A DNA stretch of 9,490 nt, from contig JAIUYC010000080.1 in assembly GCA_020216575.1 (NCBI GenBank), positions 1-9,490 on the forward strand, read 5' to 3'. Every line of letters begins with the position of its first letter. The first letter of the stretch is position 1. The notes beneath the pieces were generated by a model. It ran no database searches, was not told where the DNA came from, and worked only from the letters and a program-made list of their open reading frames with translations. The DNA comes from Coleofasciculus sp. S288. GTDB taxonomy: Bacteria; Cyanobacteriota; Cyanobacteriia; Cyanobacteriales; Coleofasciculaceae. Of the stretch, positions 6,310-9,490 are shown piece after piece. The position numbers and the translations under genes were made by a program.

Positions 6310-7069
6310 AGTGAAACAGTTTCAAGCCATTCCCGGACACGGCATTCGGGGGGAAATCAATGGCGATCGCGTCATTCTGGGCAACCGCCGCCTGTTCCAT
6401 CAGCAACATTATGTACTCAATCCCTCAGCAGAAGACGAGTTGAGCCGCCTAGAATCGGACGGAAAAACCGCTATGTTGGTGGGTCGTAACGGCGTTGTCG
6501 TCGGGATGGTCGCTGTTGCGGATACGCTGAAGCCGGAAGCGAAAGAGGCGATCGCGTCTTTGAGCCGAGAAAAGGTCCAAGTCATCTTGCTCACTGGAGA
6601 CAACCAGCGTACCGCAGATGCGATCGCTCGCCAACTCGGAATCAAACAGGTAATTGCTGAGGTGCTGCCAGGAGATAAAGCCCAAGTGGTGAAAGACTTA
6701 CAAAAACGGGGCGAAGTCGTGGCTATGGTGGGCGATGGCGTGAATGATGCTCCGGCTCTAGCAACGGCAGATATTGGGATTGCCATTGGTTCTGGTGCCG
6801 ATGTTGCCAAGGAAACGGGGGGCATCATCTTAGTAAAAAATGATGTGCGTGATGTAGTGGCAGCCATCCGCCTGTCTCGCGCCACTATGGTCAAGATCAA
6901 ACAGAATTTATTCTGGGCATTTATCTATAACGCGATCGGACTACCCATTGCTGCCTTGGGCTTTCTCAATCCCATCATTGCAGCAGCAGCAATGGCGTTG
7001 AGTTCTTTATCAGTCATCGTCAACTCGTCACTCTTGAAGGGATTCAAGGTTAAACCATCCATGATTTGA
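6257..7069 (+). pseudogene. copA: Cu(I) P1B-ATPase (CopA type), C-terminal part of the same broken gene
   Basis: The plus-one frame encodes the rest of the pump. It has LGEAIVRAA (the SEHP normally before it is absent), the nucleotide-binding motif GHGIRG, TGDN (6593-6604), the hinge GDGVNDAP (6731-6754), and the last two helices with the YN pair (6926-6931) and M-x2-S-S (6992-7006). YN in M5/M6 and MxxSS are hallmarks of the Cu(I)/Ag(I) P1B-1 subgroup, so the parent gene was a copper pump. The reading frame runs 270 codons without a stop and keeps every motif, so decay is recent or the join is artificial. An in-frame ATG at 6128 exists, but codons 6128 to about 6250 overlap the N-terminal part out of frame and show no family similarity. 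I see no ribosome site that would let this part be translated separately. It has no phosphorylatable aspartate. Confidence 0.83.
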
Positions 7070-7171
7070 ATGACAAGTGTTGCATTAGAGATGCTTCTTG
7101 CCTACCTTCCCTAAAAGCTACATTGAGGCAACTGTAAGTAAGCATTCATTCCCAGAAATTAGGAGATTACT

Positions 7172-7456
7172 ATGATTTATTCACTCAAGCGTTACCAATT
7201 CCAACTGGATAACATACCCGCCAAATACGTAACATTTCCCCTCATTGCCATCACTGCCTTTTGGCTGGTAGCAGCCGCCGCTCAGAAACCTCTGTTTGCT
7301 ATCCTGCTTTACACCTTGCCTCTGCTCTTTCTCTTCATACCCTTTTTCCTCTCAACATCGTTTTTCCACAAAAGAAAACCAGACCTACTTTACCTACCAG
7401 TCGCAACCACTCCACCCCTGAAGCTCTTGCCAGCTAACAGAAAAGTCAACAGCTAA
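7172..7456 (+). CDS. Small membrane protein of unknown function
   Basis: I do not recognise this 94-residue protein. It has a polar N-terminus (MIYSLKRYQFQLDNIPAKY), two adjacent hydrophobic segments (about 20-37 and 40-65) that probably form a helical hairpin, and a basic, proline-rich tail. The second segment is dense in Leu, Phe and Pro. It has no cysteine, just one histidine (H67) and no methionine beyond the start, so direct copper binding is unlikely. AGGAG at 7161-7165 lies 6 nt before the ATG, which supports real translation. It lies 102 bp after the ATPase remnant and 82 bp before the DUF305 gene, on the same strand, so it is probably part of the copper unit. Confidence 0.7.
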   Translation: MIYSLKRYQFQLDNIPAKYVTFPLIAITAFWLVAAAAQKPLFAILLYTLPLLFLFIPFFLSTSFFHKRKPDLLYLPVATTPPLKLLPANRKVNS

Positions 7457-7538
7457 TTGTCATTGCTTGGCATGGCTTCTGTATCGACTTTCAAACGTCT
7501 ACATCAATCGCTGAATTCAATAGAAATGAGGGAATACA

Positions 7539-8312
7539 ATGAACAGTAAATCTTTAATTTACAGTCTTGTCGGTTTAGTTACAGGCGGTGCGATTACAGG
7601 ATTATTAGTTATCAACCGCACACAAGCTCAGACTCAAGTTTCACAACAAAACAATCCTACTCAGACCCAACAAAATTCGCAAGCTCCAGAACACAATTTG
7701 CACCATCCAAAAGGGTCTCCAACTGCTACTCCTTCCGGTATGAGCATGATGTCTCAACAACAAGCCGAGCAGCATTTTATCCAGATGATGATTCCTCATC
7801 ATCAAGGAGCGGTGGATATGGCGAACCTTGCTCTTAGTAAAGCACAGCGTCCTGAAATTAAAAAGCTAGCTGAAGCTATCAAAACAGACCAAAACCGAGA
7901 AATCGAGCAGATGAAAGCCTGGTATAAACAGTGGTACGGCACTGAAGTACCTGCTTCATCTGGAATGGGAATGATGTCCATGCATTCTGGTACTGGTATG
8001 AATCAGCAGGGCAACCAGGAAATGTCTATGAATGCCTGTATGGAAATGATGGGTATGAACATGAAGCCCGGTACAGGCATGATGAACATGAACATGATGG
8101 GGACAGATTTAGAAGCTCTAAAAAATGCTCCTGATTTTGACAAAGCGTTTATTGAGCAGATGATTCCCCATCACAAAATGGCAGTAATGATGGCGACAAT
8201 GGTGTTGGATAGCGATCTCCCAGAAGTTCGCAATCTAGCGAAAAACATCATCCAGACTCAGACTACTGAAATCGAGCAGATGCAGCAATGGAATCAGACT
8301 TGGTTCCGATAG
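7539..8312 (+). CDS. Met-rich periplasmic copper-binding protein with two DUF305 domains (CopM-like)
   Basis: The protein has 257 residues. An N-terminal hydrophobic segment (6-25) followed by TQAQTQ is a signal peptide or membrane anchor. Two DUF305 ferritin-like helical units follow: about 74-135 with MMIPHHQGAVDMA (83-95), and about 190-256 with QMIPHHKMAVMMA (207-219). Each has a PHH motif and a closing EIEQM..W helix. The linker (about 143-187) holds 17 methionines in MxM and MM clusters plus one cysteine (C167), a Cu(I)-thioether pattern. A His patch (H52, H55, H56) precedes the first unit. Synechocystis CopM, a DUF305 protein, binds Cu(I) and protects cells outside the cytosol; equivalence here is inferred from architecture. 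GAGGGA at 7528-7533 supports the start. No CopRS-type sensor genes lie next to it in this window. Confidence 0.92.
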   Translation: MNSKSLIYSLVGLVTGGAITGLLVINRTQAQTQVSQQNNPTQTQQNSQAPEHNLHHPKGSPTATPSGMSMMSQQQAEQHFIQMMIPHHQGAVDMANLALSKAQRPEIKKLAEAIKTDQNREIEQMKAWYKQWYGTEVPASSGMGMMSMHSGTGMNQQGNQEMSMNACMEMMGMNMKPGTGMMNMNMMGTDLEALKNAPDFDKAFIEQMIPHHKMAVMMATMVLDSDLPEVRNLAKNIIQTQTTEIEQMQQWNQTWFR

Positions 8313-8371
8313 TTTTTTGGTTTTTTCAATGCAATTCAAGCCACACAAAAGCAAATTTTTGAGAGGCTTTC

Positions 8372-8614
8372 ATGGTTCACAAACATCATCATTCTGGCTC
8401 TGGTGGCGGATGGCTCAGCCCAGCCAAAATTGCCCTGTATTTCTTTCTAGGCATTGCCGCTTTCTTTCTCATTACTGAACACCTAGCACACCTGATTCCT
8501 GTTCTGCCTTATTTGTTGCTCCTACTGTGTCCGTTAATGCACCTATTTATGCACCATGGACATAGCGGACATGGCGGACATGGTGGCAACCAAGATAACC
8601 AATCGCCTCGCTAA
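8372..8614 (+). CDS. DUF2933 small His-rich membrane protein
   Basis: This 80-residue protein begins with HKHHHSGSGGGWLSP and has two hydrophobic helices (about 17-36 and 41-58) separated by EHLAHLIP. It ends with a His/Gly tail containing HLFMHHGHSGHGGHGG (57-72). The order (His tag, W-L-S-P, AFFL.TEH.AHL..LPYLLLL.CPLMHLFMH) matches the DUF2933 family, small proteins of unknown function common in heavy-metal resistance clusters. With about 14 histidines and the CPLMH motif it probably binds Cu or another transition metal at the membrane surface (inference). GAGAGG (8361-8366) lies 5 nt before the ATG. It is the fourth gene of the plus-strand unit after the ATPase remnant and directly precedes the methyltransferase-like gene, a pairing I recall from other bacterial metal islands. 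Confidence 0.9.
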   Translation: MVHKHHHSGSGGGWLSPAKIALYFFLGIAAFFLITEHLAHLIPVLPYLLLLLCPLMHLFMHHGHSGHGGHGGNQDNQSPR

Positions 8615-8621
8615 AAAACAA

Positions 8622-8671
8622 GTGCTGAGTGCTGAATGCTAGGATTCAATTTATTAGTCAGCACTCAACAC
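8622..8671. repeat. Long-loop inverted repeat between the DUF2933 and methyltransferase-like genes
   Basis: GTGCTGAGTGCTGA (8622-8635) is complementary to TCAGCACTCAACAC (8658-8671) at 13 of 14 positions, with the odd pair a G-U and a 22-nt loop. The left arm itself contains two GTGCTGA-like units. It starts eight bases after the DUF2933 stop codon. No T-tract follows. Related GTGCTGAGTGCTGA repeats occur between cyanobacterial genes (recollection), so it is probably a dispersed intergenic repeat. Confidence 0.65.
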
Positions 8672-8723
8672 CGTCTCGCCAATGCTATCAGAGCTATCCC
8701 CTCCAAAAAATAGGAGATGAAAA

Positions 8724-9380
8724 ATGAGTAATCCCCCTGCCTATGGTCTCTGGCTTTTAGCGATCATCAACTCTCTAGTATTCATTATTTTCGCCTTCAG
8801 CTTTACTAAGCCAAAAAGCCCCCGTGACTGGCGATCGTTCAGTGCTTTTTCTGCGTTCATCGTGGCACTGTTTACGGAAATGTACGGCTTCCCATTGACC
8901 ATTTACCTGCTTTCAGGCTGGCTGCAAAAACGCTATCCGAGAGTTGACCTTTTATCTCACGACACCGGACACCTTTGGCATACCTTACTCGGATTGAAAG
9001 GCGATCCGCATTCCGATCCATTGCATATTCTCAGCAACCTATTCATTTTCGGTGGATTTATCCTGTTGGGTTCGGCTTGGCCGGTGCTTTATAAGGCTCA
9101 GCGCAGCCACACCTTAGCCGTAGCAGGACCTTATGCTTGGGTGCGCCATCCCCAATATGTTGCGTTCATAACCATTATGCTGGGATTCCTACTTCAGTGG
9201 CCTACAATCCTGACGTTGCTAATGTTCCCGGTGCTGGCGTGGATGTATACAAAGCTCGCCTTCCAAGAGGAACGTGAAGTACGAGCAGAATTTGGCGAAC
9301 AATATGCCCGTTATGCCGAAAATACACCTACCTTTTTTCCGCGTTGGAGAGGCAGCGCACAAAAAAGATCGTCTGATTAA
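8724..9380 (+). CDS. Isoprenylcysteine carboxyl methyltransferase (ICMT/PEMT)-like integral membrane protein
   Basis: The protein has 218 residues. Hydrophobic segments lie at about 7-27, 41-64, 104-121 and 146-176. The C-terminal half carries the family's cofactor-binding pattern: GPYAWVRHPQY (135-145), then FQEEREVRAEFGEQYARYAENTPTFFP (180-206), equivalent to the EE...Y..Y....P.F.P motif that binds S-adenosylmethionine in ICMT and phospholipid N-methyltransferases. The acceptor is unknown; bacteria generally lack prenylated CaaX proteins, so a lipid or small molecule is as likely as a protein. The loop between helices two and three has H79, H83, H86, H96 and H101, a possible metal site. AGGAGA (8712-8717) lies 6 nt before the ATG. 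Members of this family often accompany DUF2933 and copper genes, but the reason is unexplained. Confidence 0.87.
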   Translation: MSNPPAYGLWLLAIINSLVFIIFAFSFTKPKSPRDWRSFSAFSAFIVALFTEMYGFPLTIYLLSGWLQKRYPRVDLLSHDTGHLWHTLLGLKGDPHSDPLHILSNLFIFGGFILLGSAWPVLYKAQRSHTLAVAGPYAWVRHPQYVAFITIMLGFLLQWPTILTLLMFPVLAWMYTKLAFQEEREVRAEFGEQYARYAENTPTFFPRWRGSAQKRSSD

Positions 9381-9490
9381 CAGATGTTTGGTGCTTGCCT
9401 GCTAGTTTGCCATTCTTTCGGACTCATTCATGCTGTTCTGGAACATTTTGCTCCCTAAATTTTCAGCTACTTACTAGGTTGAGCAGCAGG

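Larger units (their letters stand above)
1039..6627. repeat. HIP1 palindromes (seven dispersed copies)
   Basis: GCGATCGC lies at 1039-1046, 2146-2153, 2743-2750, 4114-4121, 6363-6370, 6548-6555 and 6620-6627. All are inside genes: three in the RND gene, one in the second lipoprotein gene and three in the 3' part of the ATPase gene. The density points to a cyanobacterial host and suggests that these genes have resided there for long. The genes downstream of 7070 contain none, as does the csp gene. Confidence 0.85.

Noticed and set aside
6409..6900. 163-codon open frame on the minus strand
   Set aside because: It is antisense to the well-conserved ATPase nucleotide-binding region, with Ser/Thr/Ala-rich low-complexity content and no ribosome site. 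It is a shadow of the plus-strand gene.
7016..7026. 11-mer ATCGTCAACTC shared with the deletion junction (6247-6257)
   Set aside because: Both copies are present and the region between them is not the missing one, so it does not explain the deletion. Both encode IVNS-like codons and are probably coincidental.
8313..8340. T-runs after the DUF305 stop codon as an intrinsic terminator
   Set aside because: No GC-rich stem precedes the T-runs, and the next gene starts only 59 bp downstream on the same strand.
8368..8374. TTTCAT before the DUF2933 gene as another CopR-like box
   Set aside because: It is a single half-site overlapping the start codon, with no second copy 11 bp away.
9381..9490. 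Tail of the window after the methyltransferase-like gene
   Set aside because: No start of a new gene, hairpin or promoter is convincing; one isolated TTCAT at about 9427 has no partner.

Overview
The window looks like cyanobacterial chromosome or plasmid DNA. The palindrome GCGATCGC (HIP1), typical of cyanobacterial genomes, occurs seven times in 9.5 kb, always inside genes, where well under one copy is expected by chance. Several gene families here (DUF305/CopM-like, a cysteine-rich four-helix copper protein, DUF2933) also fit a cyanobacterial metal-resistance locus. I see no rRNA, tRNA, CRISPR array or transposase gene.

The theme is copper (possibly silver) detoxification. From left to right: a heavy-metal RND efflux pump (142-3261) followed by two small probable lipoproteins (3349-3846 and 3871-4404), probably one transcription unit. 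Next comes a 179-bp MITE-like palindromic element (4406-4584), and then a convergent minus-strand gene for a 15-cysteine Csp-type copper-storage protein (4610-4939). A 470-bp regulatory region follows. A second plus-strand unit then carries a Cu(I) P1B-ATPase gene that is broken by an internal deletion (5410-7069), a 94-residue orphan membrane protein (7172-7456), a Met-rich double-DUF305 periplasmic protein (7539-8312), a His-rich DUF2933 membrane protein (8372-8614) and an isoprenylcysteine-methyltransferase-like membrane protein (8724-9380).

The clearest regulatory signal is a direct repeat, ATTTCA(T/C)-N4-ATTTCATT. It occurs once before the RND gene and twice before the ATPase gene, each time with a TAA-type -10-like hexamer exactly 15 bp after the second TTTCAT. 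This is the layout expected for an OmpR-family activator, and it resembles what I recall of CopR boxes in Synechocystis. It suggests that both plus-strand units form one copper regulon, although no regulator gene lies in the window.

The proteins would work at different layers: RND export across the envelope, His/Met-rich periplasmic or lipid-anchored chelators, and cytosolic Cu(I) storage on cysteines. The inner-membrane ATPase step is missing. The copA-type gene has lost its actuator domain, the metal-binding CPC helix and the DKTGT phosphorylation site in a single frameshifting event, while everything on either side is intact. That is either a recent pseudogenisation or an assembly error. 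Substrate assignments rest on family resemblance and context only.
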